Source of the DNA: Xanthomonas campestris pv. phormiicola
GTDB taxonomy: Bacteria > Pseudomonadota > Gammaproteobacteria > Xanthomonadales > Xanthomonadaceae
DNA length: 64,000 nucleotides
Assembly: GCA_025666215.1 (NCBI GenBank)
Contig: CP102593.1
Span: 3,237,001 to 3,301,000, forward strand
Direction: 5' to 3'
Numbering within the stretch: position 1 is the first letter of the stretch; every line of letters begins with the position of its first letter. Position numbers and translations under genes: made by a program. Under the pieces are notes generated by a model. It did not search any database and was not told the origin of the DNA. It worked only from the letters and a program-made list of their open reading frames with translations. Below are positions 37,303 through 46,075 of this stretch, piece after piece.

Positions 37303-39512
37303 GCCGCCACGCCGAGGATCGCAGCGCGAACGACGAGCGCCTGCATGCCGCTCGCGCGGAAGCTACGCCGCGGCTGCGTTTCTGGCGCTCGCGCGGGCTG
37401 CCGAACGTGCTCCAGTGCGAAGCGGCCGAGTGCGGACTCGCCTGCCTGGCGATGATCGCCGGCTACCACGGCCACCATACCGACCTGGCCGCGCTGCGCC
37501 GGCGCTTCACCCTGTCGCTGAAGGGCATGACCGCGCGGCGCCTGATCGAGGTCGCGCATGCGCTGGGGTTGCAGAGCCGGCCGCTGCGGCTGGAGATGGA
37601 CGAACTCGGCCAGTTGCAGACCCCGTGCGTGCTGCATTGGGATCTCGACCATTTCGTGGTCCTGCACGAGGTCGGCAGGAACAAGGTCACCCTGCACGAT
37701 CCGGCCGTGGGCGTGCGCACCCTGCCGCTGGCCGAGGTCGCGCGGCATTTCACCGGCGTCGCCATCGAGTTTTCGAAAGGCCCCACGTTCCAGCGCCAGC
37801 GCGAGGCGCCGCCGGTCTCGCTGCGCTCGCTCGCCGGCTCGATCCGCGGCCTGGGCCGCGGGCTCGCGCAGATCTTCGGCCTGGCGCTGGTGCTGGAGCT
37901 GTTCGCCCTGCTCGCGCCGCTGTTCATGCAACTGGTGGTGGACCAGGTCATCGCCGACGGCGACCACGACCTGCTGACTTTCCTCGGGCTGAGCTTCGCC
38001 CTGCTGATCGTGCTGGAAACGCTGGTCTCCACGTTGCGCAGCTGGACGGTGATGTGGCTCAGCACCCACTTCAACCTGGGCTGGACCGGCAACGTGTTCC
38101 AGCACCTGATGCGGCTGCCGCACGCCTACTTCGGCGCGCGCCACCTCGGCGACATCGTGTCGCGCTTCGGCGCGATCGACGCGATCCAGCAGACCCTGAC
38201 CACGCGCTTCGTGGAGATCCTGCTCGACGGGCTCATGGCCAGCATCACCCTGGTGGTGCTGTTCGTCTACAGCCCGCTGCTGTCGGCCATCGTGCTCGGC
38301 GCCGTGGCCGTGTATGCGGGCCTGCGGCTGCTGTATTTCCGCATCTACCGCGAGGCCAACCTCAGCCAGATCACGGTGACGGCGAAACAGCACAGCCGCT
38401 TCCTGGAAGCGGTACGCGGGGTGCAGACCATCCGCCTGCACAACCAGGAAGCCGAGCAGACCGGGCGCTACCTCAATGCGGCGGCCGACACGCTCAACAC
38501 CTCGATCGCGGTACAGCGCCTGGACATGCTGTTCACCGCGCTGCAGGGCCTGGCCACCGGCGCGCAACGGCTGGGCGTGCTGTGGCTGGGCGCGTGGCTG
38601 GGGCTGAAGGGCCAGTTCACCGTCGGCATGCTGACCGCGTTCGTCGCCTACGGCGACCAGTTCAGCAGCCGCGTCGCCAGCCTGATCGACTACGCGATCG
38701 AACTGCGCATGTTGCGCCTGCAGGCCGAGCGCCTGGCCGACATCGTACTGACCGCGCCGGAAGCCTACGCCGGCAGCGAGCACGTCGGTCCGCTGCCGCA
38801 ACCGGGCGTGGCGTTCAACAAGGTCGGCTTCCGCTATGCCGAAGGCGAGCCATGGATCCTGCGCGAGTGCAGCTTCACTGTGCGGCCGGGCGAATCGGTG
38901 GCCATCGTCGGCCCGTCCGGCTGCGGCAAGAGCACCTTGATCCGGCTGCTGCTCGGCCTGCTCGATCCGCAGCAGGGATCGATCGAGATCGGCGGCATCG
39001 ATCTGCGCCGGCTCGGCAAGTCGCGCTATCGCGCGATGACCGCCAGCGTGATGCAGGACGATCACCTGTTCACCGGTTCGATCGCAGAAAACATCAGTCT
39101 GTTCGACGCCCTCGCCACGCCGCAGGACATCGAGGACGCAGCGCGCCTTGCCGGCGTGCACGAGGACATCGTGGCCATGCCCATGGGCTATCACAGCCTG
39201 GTCGGCGACATGGGCTCGTCCCTTTCCGGCGGACAACAGCAGCGCCTGTTCCTGGCCCGGGCGCTGTATCGCCGGCCGCAGATCCTGGTGCTGGACGAAG
39301 CCACCAGCCACCTGGACGTCGCCATGGAACGGCGGCTCAACCACGCCATCAAGGCGCTGAACATCACCCGCATCGTGATCGCGCACCGGCCCGAGACCAT
39401 CGCGCATGCGGACCGTGTCATCGAACTGTGCGAAGGGGCGACCCTTTCCCGTCCCCAGCCGCGCCACGCGGCGCCCATCCCAGCGACATCGTCAATTGGA
39501 GACACGCCATGA
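37299..39512 (+). CDS. Peptidase C39-containing ABC transporter (PCAT)
   Basis: 737 residues from a GTG that overlaps the HlyD stop. The order is an N-terminal C39 protease domain (QCEAAECGLAC with catalytic Cys45, DLDHFVVL with His118, HDPAVG with Asp134), six-helix exporter domain (about 165-450) and ATPase (Walker A GPSGCGKST near 540, signature LSGGQQQR near 641, Walker B ILVLDEAT near 663). Such proteins remove a double-glycine leader and export the mature polypeptide. All catalytic residues are present. The stop overlaps the ATG of the first leader-bearing protein, so enzyme and substrate are translationally coupled. Confidence 0.96.
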   Translation: MSRHAEDRSANDERLHAARAEATPRLRFWRSRGLPNVLQCEAAECGLACLAMIAGYHGHHTDLAALRRRFTLSLKGMTARRLIEVAHALGLQSRPLRLEMDELGQLQTPCVLHWDLDHFVVLHEVGRNKVTLHDPAVGVRTLPLAEVARHFTGVAIEFSKGPTFQRQREAPPVSLRSLAGSIRGLGRGLAQIFGLALVLELFALLAPLFMQLVVDQVIADGDHDLLTFLGLSFALLIVLETLVSTLRSWTVMWLSTHFNLGWTGNVFQHLMRLPHAYFGARHLGDIVSRFGAIDAIQQTLTTRFVEILLDGLMASITLVVLFVYSPLLSAIVLGAVAVYAGLRLLYFRIYREANLSQITVTAKQHSRFLEAVRGVQTIRLHNQEAEQTGRYLNAAADTLNTSIAVQRLDMLFTALQGLATGAQRLGVLWLGAWLGLKGQFTVGMLTAFVAYGDQFSSRVASLIDYAIELRMLRLQAERLADIVLTAPEAYAGSEHVGPLPQPGVAFNKVGFRYAEGEPWILRECSFTVRPGESVAIVGPSGCGKSTLIRLLLGLLDPQQGSIEIGGIDLRRLGKSRYRAMTASVMQDDHLFTGSIAENISLFDALATPQDIEDAARLAGVHEDIVAMPMGYHSLVGDMGSSLSGGQQQRLFLARALYRRPQILVLDEATSHLDVAMERRLNHAIKALNITRIVIAHRPETIAHADRVIELCEGATLSRPQPRHAAPIPATSSIGDTP

Positions 39513-40333
39513 GAACACTGACCATCATCGAAATCGATCTGGTGGCAGGAGGAACGCGGGCGTCGATCGGCGCGCATCCGCTGTCCACCTCGATCCACCA
39601 TGCCAAGGCGCACAAAATGGTGCATCACGCCAAATCCAGGGCCCAGCACCACTCAATGCTGCACAAATCCTTCGCTGCGCAAATGCTGCATACCGCCGAA
39701 GAGCAAGCCGAAGGTGGAGAAGGTGGAGAAGGTGGAGAAGGGGGAGAAGGGGGAGAAGGGGGAGAGGGTGGCGAAGGCGCTGGCGGTGAAGGCGGCGATG
39801 GCGATGGTGCGACCGGAGGCGACGGCGATGGCGATGGCGATGGCGATGGTGGCGACGACAGCGCGCCCGACAGCGATCCCCCGCCGACCGATCACATCGG
39901 CGACTCGACCACCGGCGACAACGGCCACACCACGACCATTACCTACAACTACGTCACCCGCGATGGCAAAAACGGCGACCAGTCCGTCAGCGCCAATCTG
40001 GTCACCGCCATCCACGACATTCTGGCCGCCGACACCGACGCCAACAGCGTCGATATTTCCGCAACCACCAACGGCGTGCACACCGCGACCGGCGATCATC
40101 CCTCGGGCAACGCGGTGGATATCGACACCATCAACGGCGTGGTGGTGAGCAACTCAGGTGCCGGGCTGGCCAACGCCACCAGCCTGGAACAGGCGGCGAT
40201 GAACGATCCCAACGTGCGCTACGTGGAAGGACCGATGGGCAACTTCGCCCGCTCCACGCCGGGAGGCGACTTCTCGCCCTCCAAGAGCATCCCCGGCGAT
40301 ACGACCCACGTCCATATCTCCGTTTTCCAATAA
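39509..40333 (+). CDS. Double-glycine-leader exported protein 1 with M15-peptidase-like domain
   Basis: 274 residues. Residues 1-15 (MRTLTIIEIDLVAGG) are a class-II-bacteriocin-type leader ending in GG. Then follow a His-rich basic segment (about 23-62, many HH pairs), a low-complexity repeat of GGE units passing into GDG units (about 68-116), a polar linker, and a C-terminal domain (about 140-274). The last has DHPSGNAVDID (His197, Asp204) and THVHISVF (His269), which match the zinc-ligand pattern HxxGxAxD...HxH of M15 D-Ala-D-Ala peptidases and endolysins. I infer an exported wall hydrolase acting as a bacteriocin. The activity is not proven and overall similarity to M15 is limited. Confidence 0.85.
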   Translation: MRTLTIIEIDLVAGGTRASIGAHPLSTSIHHAKAHKMVHHAKSRAQHHSMLHKSFAAQMLHTAEEQAEGGEGGEGGEGGEGGEGGEGGEGAGGEGGDGDGATGGDGDGDGDGDGGDDSAPDSDPPPTDHIGDSTTGDNGHTTTITYNYVTRDGKNGDQSVSANLVTAIHDILAADTDANSVDISATTNGVHTATGDHPSGNAVDIDTINGVVVSNSGAGLANATSLEQAAMNDPNVRYVEGPMGNFARSTPGGDFSPSKSIPGDTTHVHISVFQ

Positions 40334-40386
40334 TCCGGCAGCGCACGCGTCCGATCAGCGCAGCCGAACGCCGGGAGGTATCCACC

Positions 40387-41034
40387 ATGCAACGCAAGAA
40401 CACGGTTCCTTGCTGGCTCCTGGCGAGCATCGTCGGCACCGCCGGACAGCCGGCCCTCGCACAGGTGCAGCTGCAGCCCGAAGCGGGGCTCAGCGCGGTT
40501 GCTTCGAACGGGCCATTGACCGATCTGCCGATGACGATCAACACGCTCGATCTTGTCGCCAAATCGGACCTGAAGAACGGCGTTTCCATCGCCGTGTGGC
40601 GTTACAGCACCAAGTATGGCGAAGGCGATTGCGACAGGGGCGCCGGCACGGCCGGTGCCGGCGCGACGAGCTGCCCGCGCGTGGGGCTTCTGGTCTCCAC
40701 GCGCTGGGAACTCGAGGACCACTCCAAGTTCGCGCTGTGGAGCGTCTCGGATCGACAGTGGTGGCGCGTCGCCGGCCCTGTCGATGCGAGAACGCAGGGG
40801 AAGTTCGACGACCAGGGCACGACGTCCGCCCTCGTGCTTTACGCCTGCGAAGCCTCCCGCAACGTCGCAACCGGCTCGGAGCAACCGTCGCTTCCCGACA
40901 ACTGGCACGCGGTGCCCTACCGGCTGCGGGTCGGTGCGTACGACCAGGTCAGCCTTGTCCGTCTCCCGGAACAAGGCCCGCAACGCAATTGCTTCGGGGA
41001 CGACGCCGCGCCGCAGCCTCCGCCGAAACATTGA
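40387..41034 (+). CDS. Exported protein paired with leader protein 1, putative immunity
   Basis: 215 residues with a Sec signal peptide (cleavage near ...QPALAQ). The mature part has four Cys residues and no membrane span, so it should be periplasmic. I recognise no family. It starts 53 bp after leader protein 1 in the same direction. The two other leader proteins are likewise followed by an unrelated signal-peptide protein, so a cognate periplasmic immunity function (blocking the M15-like domain) is the simplest inference. An accessory role is the alternative. Confidence 0.6.
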   Translation: MQRKNTVPCWLLASIVGTAGQPALAQVQLQPEAGLSAVASNGPLTDLPMTINTLDLVAKSDLKNGVSIAVWRYSTKYGEGDCDRGAGTAGAGATSCPRVGLLVSTRWELEDHSKFALWSVSDRQWWRVAGPVDARTQGKFDDQGTTSALVLYACEASRNVATGSEQPSLPDNWHAVPYRLRVGAYDQVSLVRLPEQGPQRNCFGDDAAPQPPPKH

Positions 41035-41089
41035 TGCCGTTGCCCATCCCCCGCTCTTTTCATTCTTTACGAATCCATGAGGTAGCCTC

Positions 41090-41665
41090 GTGTCGTCATC
41101 GGAAGCGTCATCCCTGAAGGTCGTCAACAACTTCGTCGACGTGCAGCATCTGCCGGAGCTGGCCAGCGGCCGCGGCGGCTGGGCGTACGGCCTCTACCCG
41201 GGCCTGCTCGGCGACGCGCAGCCGTCCTGGCACATCCACCTGTGCGGCAGCCGCAACGCGCAGGACCGGGCCATCCACGACGACGTGCTCAACGCCACGC
41301 CGGGGCTGGAATCGCTCAACGACGTGTGGCGGCACATCCGCGAAGAACTGGCGCCCGATTACGGCCTGGTCCGCGCCTACGCCAGCGGCCACACGCATGG
41401 ACAGGACGGCGCCGCGCATCACTACGCCAAACCGTCCGACCAGGAGCGGGTCGCCCTGCTCTACACCAGCAGCGAGTGGAAGGACGGCTGGGCCGGCGAA
41501 ACCGTGTTCTACGATGCCGCGCGCGAGTGCATCTCCATCCGTCCGCGTCCCGGCCGGCTGGTGCTGTTCGACGGCGCGATCGTGCGTGCGTCGCGCGCCC
41601 CGGCCCGCGATTGCCCGACGCTGTGCACCACCCTCGCGTTCCACATGCGGCGCATCCGCCGCTAG
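41090..41665 (+). CDS. 2OG-Fe(II)-oxygenase-like protein lacking the iron triad
   Basis: 191 residues from a GTG with GAGG 7 nt upstream. The sequence follows the double-stranded beta-helix of bacterial prolyl-4-hydroxylase-like proteins: SGHTHGQDGAAHHY, LLYTSSEWKDGWAGETVFYD, PRPGRLVLFDGAIVRASRAP and a final LAFHMRR. The positions where relatives have HxD and a distal His read H-H-Y and V-R-A here, so two of the three iron ligands appear to be replaced. It is cytosolic. Either it is a non-catalytic fold or it uses other ligands. It sits inside the island, 55 bp after the first immunity candidate and 25 bp before the next gene. Confidence 0.65.
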   Translation: MSSSEASSLKVVNNFVDVQHLPELASGRGGWAYGLYPGLLGDAQPSWHIHLCGSRNAQDRAIHDDVLNATPGLESLNDVWRHIREELAPDYGLVRAYASGHTHGQDGAAHHYAKPSDQERVALLYTSSEWKDGWAGETVFYDAARECISIRPRPGRLVLFDGAIVRASRAPARDCPTLCTTLAFHMRRIRR

Positions 41666-41690
41666 ACCGCCGCCCAACAGACGACCTCCG

Positions 41691-42590
41691 ATGCAGACCA
41701 CCATGCCATGCCGCGCGCTTGTCGCGGCGCTCCTGGTTTTCGCCGTGGCGCCGCACGCGGCGGCAGCGGACGCTCTCGGCCGCAGCCGTGCCGACCTGGG
41801 CGAACCGTTGCAGATCCCCATCGTCGACGACAGCGGACATCCGTGGACGCTGCAAGGGCGCCTGTGCCGCCCCGAGGGCGTGCATCGCCCGCGGGTGGTG
41901 GTGATCGCCCACGGCTCACCAGCGAAGGCGTCGGAGCGGCCGGGCATGACGCTGGAAACCTGCAGCGGCGAATCGGCGCAATGGTTCCTGCACCGGCATT
42001 ACGCCGTCGCGCTGGTGCTGCGCCTGGGCTACGGCGCGACCGGCGGCCCCTGGACCGAAGGCTACGACGGCTGCGACCGCGCCGACTACGCCAAGGCCGG
42101 CCTGGAGACGGCGCGGCAGCTCAAGACGATCGTGGATTTCGTCACCACCCTGCCCGGCCTCGACCCGGGCCGCGCCATCGTCGTCGGCCAGTCGGCCGGC
42201 GGCTGGGGCACGCTGGCCTACGACAGCCTGCCGCACCCGAACGTCGGCGCGTTCGTCAACATGGCCGGCGGCCGCGGCGGCCACTACCACGATCGGCCCA
42301 ACAGCAACTGCCAGCCGCAGAAGCTGGTCGAGGCCGCGGGCCGCTTCGGCACGACCGCAAGCACGCCGATGCTGTGGATCTACACCGGCAACGACAGCTT
42401 CTTCGACCCGGCGCTGGCCGCCGCGCTGCATCGCGCCTTCGTGCAGGCCGGCGGCCGTGCCGAACTGGTCGCGCCCGCCGCCTACGGCGACGACGGGCAT
42501 CACCTGTTCTTCGGCCGCCGCGGCTCCGCGATCTGGGGACCGCCGGTCGATGCCTACCTCAAGACGCTGGACGCTGCGGCGTCCCCATGA
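41691..42590 (+). CDS. Exported alpha/beta hydrolase (dienelactone-hydrolase-like)
   Basis: 299 residues with a Sec signal peptide (cleavage near ...HAAAADA). The hydrolase core has VVVIAHGSPAKASERPG (oxyanion loop), nucleophile elbow GQSAGGWG and catalytic His in YGDDGHHLF; the Asp is probably in YTGNDSFFDP. It resembles dienelactone hydrolase/S9-like esterases. It is coupled to the next gene by ATGA and lies within the island, but whether it acts on the exported proteins, on the wall or on something unrelated cannot be told. Confidence 0.8.
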   Translation: MQTTMPCRALVAALLVFAVAPHAAAADALGRSRADLGEPLQIPIVDDSGHPWTLQGRLCRPEGVHRPRVVVIAHGSPAKASERPGMTLETCSGESAQWFLHRHYAVALVLRLGYGATGGPWTEGYDGCDRADYAKAGLETARQLKTIVDFVTTLPGLDPGRAIVVGQSAGGWGTLAYDSLPHPNVGAFVNMAGGRGGHYHDRPNSNCQPQKLVEAAGRFGTTASTPMLWIYTGNDSFFDPALAAALHRAFVQAGGRAELVAPAAYGDDGHHLFFGRRGSAIWGPPVDAYLKTLDAAASP

Positions 42591-44287
42591 CCTCCCCGAC
42601 CACCCGCGCAGAGCACACGATGACCATGCAATCGATCCGGGACATCATCCAGACCATCGGCCTGCACACCGCGGCCGAGAACATTCCGCTGATCACCAAG
42701 AAGGGCGGCGCGTACACCTGGCTGTTCGACCTGCGCCGGGTGTTCATGCAGCGCGAGGCGCTCGAGCAGATCGCCCACGCGTTCTGGGAGCGCAACGCCA
42801 GCCGCGAACCGTTCCAGCTCGGCGGCCTGGAGACGGCGGCGATCCCGCTGCTCACCGCGCTGCTGCTGACCGCGCCGAAAGAGCGCGGCGCGGTCAACGG
42901 CTTCATCATCCGCAAGGACCGCAAGACCACGGGCCTGGGCAATGCGATCGAAGGCGAGGTGCTGGACCTGCCGATCGTGCTGGTCGACGACTCGCTCAAC
43001 TCCGGCAACAGCGCCGAAAAGGCGCGCGCGGTCATCGCCATGGCCGGCCACCCGCTGCGCGAGGTGTTCGTGGTGGTCGATTTCCTGTCCAGGGCCGGCA
43101 TGCAGTGGCGCAAGATCCACGGCATCGCCGTGCAATCGCTGTTCACCCTGAAGGACTTCGACCTTCCGCCGGACCAGAGCACGCCGCACCCCACGCAGGC
43201 CTACCGCGAGCTGTGGCGAACCGCGACGCCCGGCGGCTTCGCCTATCACGTGGTGCCGAAGTCCGCGCCGCTGCTGGTCGGCGACATGCTCTTCCGCGGC
43301 TGCGACGCGGCGAAGATGCAGGCGTTCTCCGCCGAGACCGGCGGGCTGGTCTGGGAATACCCGGTAGCCGGCGCGGCCTACACCAAGAAAGGCATCTGGT
43401 CGTGCCCGGCCCATCACGACGGGCGCCTGTACTTTGGCGCCTACAACGGCACCCTCTATTGCCTGGACGCGCAGACCGGAGAAGAGATCTGGACGCATCC
43501 GGACGGCGACTGGATCGGCGCCTCGCCGCTGCTGGTGCCGCGCCACAACCTCGTGTATGTCGGCATCGAGTACGTCCGCCCCTGGGCGCAGGGCAGTCTC
43601 GCCGCCTACGACATGGCGACCGGCGAGAAGGTCTGGGAACATCAGGTCGAGAAGCTGCAGCACGGCTCGGCGGGTTACTGGGAAGGCGGCGATCTGGTGA
43701 TCTGGGGCAGCGCGGATCACGAGACGCTCGCACTCGATGCCAGGAGCGGAGCCATCGTGTGGCGGTTCCCGACGCGGCGCTCGGTGAAATACGCGCCCGC
43801 CGTCGACGAGCAACGGCGGCTGACCGCCTTCGCCTCCTTCGACAAGTCGATCTACCTCCTCGACGTGGCCACCGGCGAGAAGCGCGGCGAATGGCAGACC
43901 GAGGAAATCTGCTACACCACGCCGCTGTTCGCCGGCAACAAGCTGTTCTGCGGCTCCGGCGACCGCCATCTGTACGTCATCGACGTGGACACGATGCAGT
44001 TGCTCAAGAAGATCAATCTGCGCGCGCGGGTGTATGCCTCGCCCAGGCGCGTCGGCAATCGCGTCATCGTCGGCAGCAACGGCGGCCGGGTCGTGGAGAT
44101 CGACATCGACACGCTCGAGACCAAGGGCGTGCTGCAGCTGCCGGACGCGGTCACCAACGGCGTCGCGGTCTCGCCGGATGGCCGGCGCATCTTCGTCTCG
44201 ACCTACATGAACCATCTCTACGCGTTCGAGCGCCTGCGCGAGGCCGGGGCAAGCGCGGCCGGCCACGCGCTTGCCGCGTCGTCGTAG
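42587..44287 (+). CDS. Phosphoribosyltransferase-PQQ-type beta-propeller fusion protein
   Basis: 566 residues, no signal peptide. Residues about 15-200 form a type I phosphoribosyltransferase-like domain with the PRPP motif VLVDDSLNSGNS (131-142) preceded by GFIIRKDRKTTGLGN, most like orotate phosphoribosyltransferase. From about 245 a PQQ-type propeller follows, with repeated W-containing blades such as GGLVWEYPV, TGEEIWTHPDG, TGEKVWEHQVE and SGAIVWRFPT, ending in ATYMNHLYAF-like strands. I know of no characterised protein with this fusion. It may bind or modify a nucleotide-linked ligand. The ATG overlaps the upstream stop. A second in-frame ATG at codon 12 is possible. Its 3' end is duplicated at 45838. 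Confidence 0.8.
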   Translation: MTSPTTRAEHTMTMQSIRDIIQTIGLHTAAENIPLITKKGGAYTWLFDLRRVFMQREALEQIAHAFWERNASREPFQLGGLETAAIPLLTALLLTAPKERGAVNGFIIRKDRKTTGLGNAIEGEVLDLPIVLVDDSLNSGNSAEKARAVIAMAGHPLREVFVVVDFLSRAGMQWRKIHGIAVQSLFTLKDFDLPPDQSTPHPTQAYRELWRTATPGGFAYHVVPKSAPLLVGDMLFRGCDAAKMQAFSAETGGLVWEYPVAGAAYTKKGIWSCPAHHDGRLYFGAYNGTLYCLDAQTGEEIWTHPDGDWIGASPLLVPRHNLVYVGIEYVRPWAQGSLAAYDMATGEKVWEHQVEKLQHGSAGYWEGGDLVIWGSADHETLALDARSGAIVWRFPTRRSVKYAPAVDEQRRLTAFASFDKSIYLLDVATGEKRGEWQTEEICYTTPLFAGNKLFCGSGDRHLYVIDVDTMQLLKKINLRARVYASPRRVGNRVIVGSNGGRVVEIDIDTLETKGVLQLPDAVTNGVAVSPDGRRIFVSTYMNHLYAFERLREAGASAAGHALAASS

Positions 44288-44393
44288 CGCAGCGCACGCG
44301 GCAGGATCGGTTCGGGCGCGCGGCAGGCACGGCACGCGGCCGGATCAGCCGAAGCGAGGACGGTTTTCCCCGCAAACATGTCAAAGGATCAAC

Positions 44394-45266
44394 ATGAGAA
44401 CGCTCGATATCATCGAAATCGATCTGGTCGCCGGCGGCACGCGCGCTTCGATCGGCGCACAGCCGTTGTCCACCTCGATCCATCACGCCAAGGCGCACAA
44501 GAAAGTGCACCACGCCAAGGCCAGGGTCCATCACCACCACGCGGCGATGCACAAGTCGGCCGCGATGCAGACGGTCGCCGAGTTCGACGCGCCGATCGAG
44601 GCCGAAGGCGGTGAAGGCGGCGACGGTGGCGAAATTGGCGACGGCGGCGGAGGTGACGGCGGCGGCGGAGGTGAAGGTGGTGAAGGTGGTGAAGGTGGTG
44701 AGGGAGGCGAAGGCGGTGACGGCGGTGACGGTGGCGAAGGCGGTGACAGCGGTGAGGGTGGCGAAGGCGACGGCGGAGGCGGTTACGACGACGGCAACGA
44801 TGCGGACGGCAACGGGCCGGCCGATACCAACATAGGCAGCAGCCACCAGACCAGCGATGGCAGAACGGTTTCGATCACCTACCAGAACACGCAAGACGGC
44901 TCGAGCAGCGACAATCCGGTCACGTCCAGGATGGCCTCGGCGCTGAACTCGGTGCTCGACAACGACGATGGCGTCAACAGCATCGACATCTCCGCCACGA
45001 CCAACGGCAGCCACACTCCCAACTCAGCCCACTACACCGGCAACGCCGTCGATATCAACATCATCAACGACGTGCACGTCGGCACCAGCGGCACAGGCTT
45101 CGACAACGCGCAGGCGCTGGAGAATGCCGCGATGAACGATCCCAACGTCAGCTACGTGGAAGGTCCCGCCGGCAACTTCATCAGGTCCAGCCCCACCGCG
45201 GACTGGACCGCCGCCAGCCGGGAAAGCGGCGACACGACGCACGTCCATATCAGCGTCTTCAAGTAA
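44394..45266 (+). CDS. Double-glycine-leader exported protein 2 with M15-peptidase-like domain
   Basis: 290 residues, AAGGA before the ATG. The leader MRTLDIIEIDLVAGG differs from that of protein 1 at one residue. Then come a His-rich segment (with HHHH at 46-49), a longer Gly/Glu/Asp repeat (about 71-134) and an M15-like C-terminal domain with SAHYTGNAVDI (His213, Asp220) and THVHISVF (His285). The C-terminal domain is clearly homologous to that of protein 1 but diverged, while the leaders and the segment after them are nearly identical. The upstream spacer resembles that of protein 3. It should be exported and trimmed by the PCAT of this island. Confidence 0.85.
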   Translation: MRTLDIIEIDLVAGGTRASIGAQPLSTSIHHAKAHKKVHHAKARVHHHHAAMHKSAAMQTVAEFDAPIEAEGGEGGDGGEIGDGGGGDGGGGGEGGEGGEGGEGGEGGDGGDGGEGGDSGEGGEGDGGGGYDDGNDADGNGPADTNIGSSHQTSDGRTVSITYQNTQDGSSSDNPVTSRMASALNSVLDNDDGVNSIDISATTNGSHTPNSAHYTGNAVDINIINDVHVGTSGTGFDNAQALENAAMNDPNVSYVEGPAGNFIRSSPTADWTAASRESGDTTHVHISVFK

Positions 45267-45339
45267 CCCGGATCCCACTCCCCTCTTCCGGGCCGAAGCC
45301 ACTCCGGCCCGGAAGACAATCACCTATAGGAGATTCCCC

Positions 45340-45723
45340 ATGAAGTCCCCCTGGCTGCCGCGCATGTGCATGGCGTCGCTTCTCGTCTTCGCCGCGCAAG
45401 GATCGTTGCAGGCGATGCAACCCGCACCCGGCAACGAAGCCCAACAGGCGCTCGCCTATGTCCTGAAGAACGACATCGTCCTGGCGAGAACGTTCGGGGA
45501 GTGCCCGAAGCTGACATTCACACGCAGCGCAAAGGGCACCCGCACCTTCGTGATCGAGGGCAGCTGCGACATCAAGGACAATCCCGAGGAGGATGCGGAC
45601 TGTCCCGCCTATCGCGTGCACGCGACCGGGACGATCGACACGCCGTCGCATTGGACCGTCCGCCAGCTGGAGTTGACACTGGTGTGCTCCAGCGAGGGAG
45701 CGGCGGCGCCACGCCGGATGTGA
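45340..45723 (+). CDS. Exported protein paired with leader protein 2, putative immunity
   Basis: 127 residues, start preceded by AGGAG. A Sec signal peptide (ending ...GSLQA) is followed by a small mature domain with four Cys residues, in the contexts FGECPKL, GSCDIKD, ADCPAY and LVCSSEG, suited to two disulfides. It is unrelated in sequence to the candidates at pairs 1 and 3. It starts 73 bp after leader protein 2. The putative role is protecting the producer's periplasm from protein 2; this rests on position and topology only. Confidence 0.6.
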   Translation: MKSPWLPRMCMASLLVFAAQGSLQAMQPAPGNEAQQALAYVLKNDIVLARTFGECPKLTFTRSAKGTRTFVIEGSCDIKDNPEEDADCPAYRVHATGTIDTPSHWTVRQLELTLVCSSEGAAAPRRM

Positions 45724-45837
45724 TCGTTCGGCACGCTGCTCATCCTTGCGGAAAGCGCGATTGCCGGAGCGATACGTGGCACGCGGCACGCAGTGCCGGC
45801 TACCACGTCGCGCCGGCCTGCGGCCGCAAGCGACCCT

Positions 45838-45966
45838 CGGCGTGGCGATGCTCTCCGGTTCCCGGGACGCATCGGCATGCCGCTCTGCATGAACCATCTC
45901 TACGCGTTCGAGCGTTTGCGCGCAGCCGAGGAGACCACGGCCGGCCGCACGCTTGTCGCGTCGCCG
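45838..45966 (+). pseudogene. Remnant of the 3' end of the PRT-PQQ fusion gene
   Basis: The segment containing CATGAACCATCTCTACGCGTTCGAGCG (from 45888) repeats that at 44206, translating as MNHLYAFERLRAAEETTAGRTLVAS against MNHLYAFERLREAGASAAGHALAAS. Weaker similarity reaches back to about 45838. The homology then continues through the spacer (gcgcggcaggatcg..., ccggatcagccgaagcgaggacgg, aacatgtcaaaggat) into leader protein 3. It is a non-functional by-product of a tandem duplication. Confidence 0.8.
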
Positions 45967-46075
45967 CAGCGCCGCGCGCGCGGCAGGATCGATCCGGGCG
46001 TGCGGCCATGCGCCGTGCGGCCGGATCAGCCGAAGCGAGGACGGCTCCTTCCCCGCAACATGTCAAAGGATCTAC

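Noticed and set aside
39714..39860. RTX-type calcium-binding nonapeptide repeats in leader protein 1
   Set aside because: The units are GGE and GDG without the GGxGxDxUx pattern, and the leader is N-terminal with a C39 exporter, not a C-terminal type I signal.
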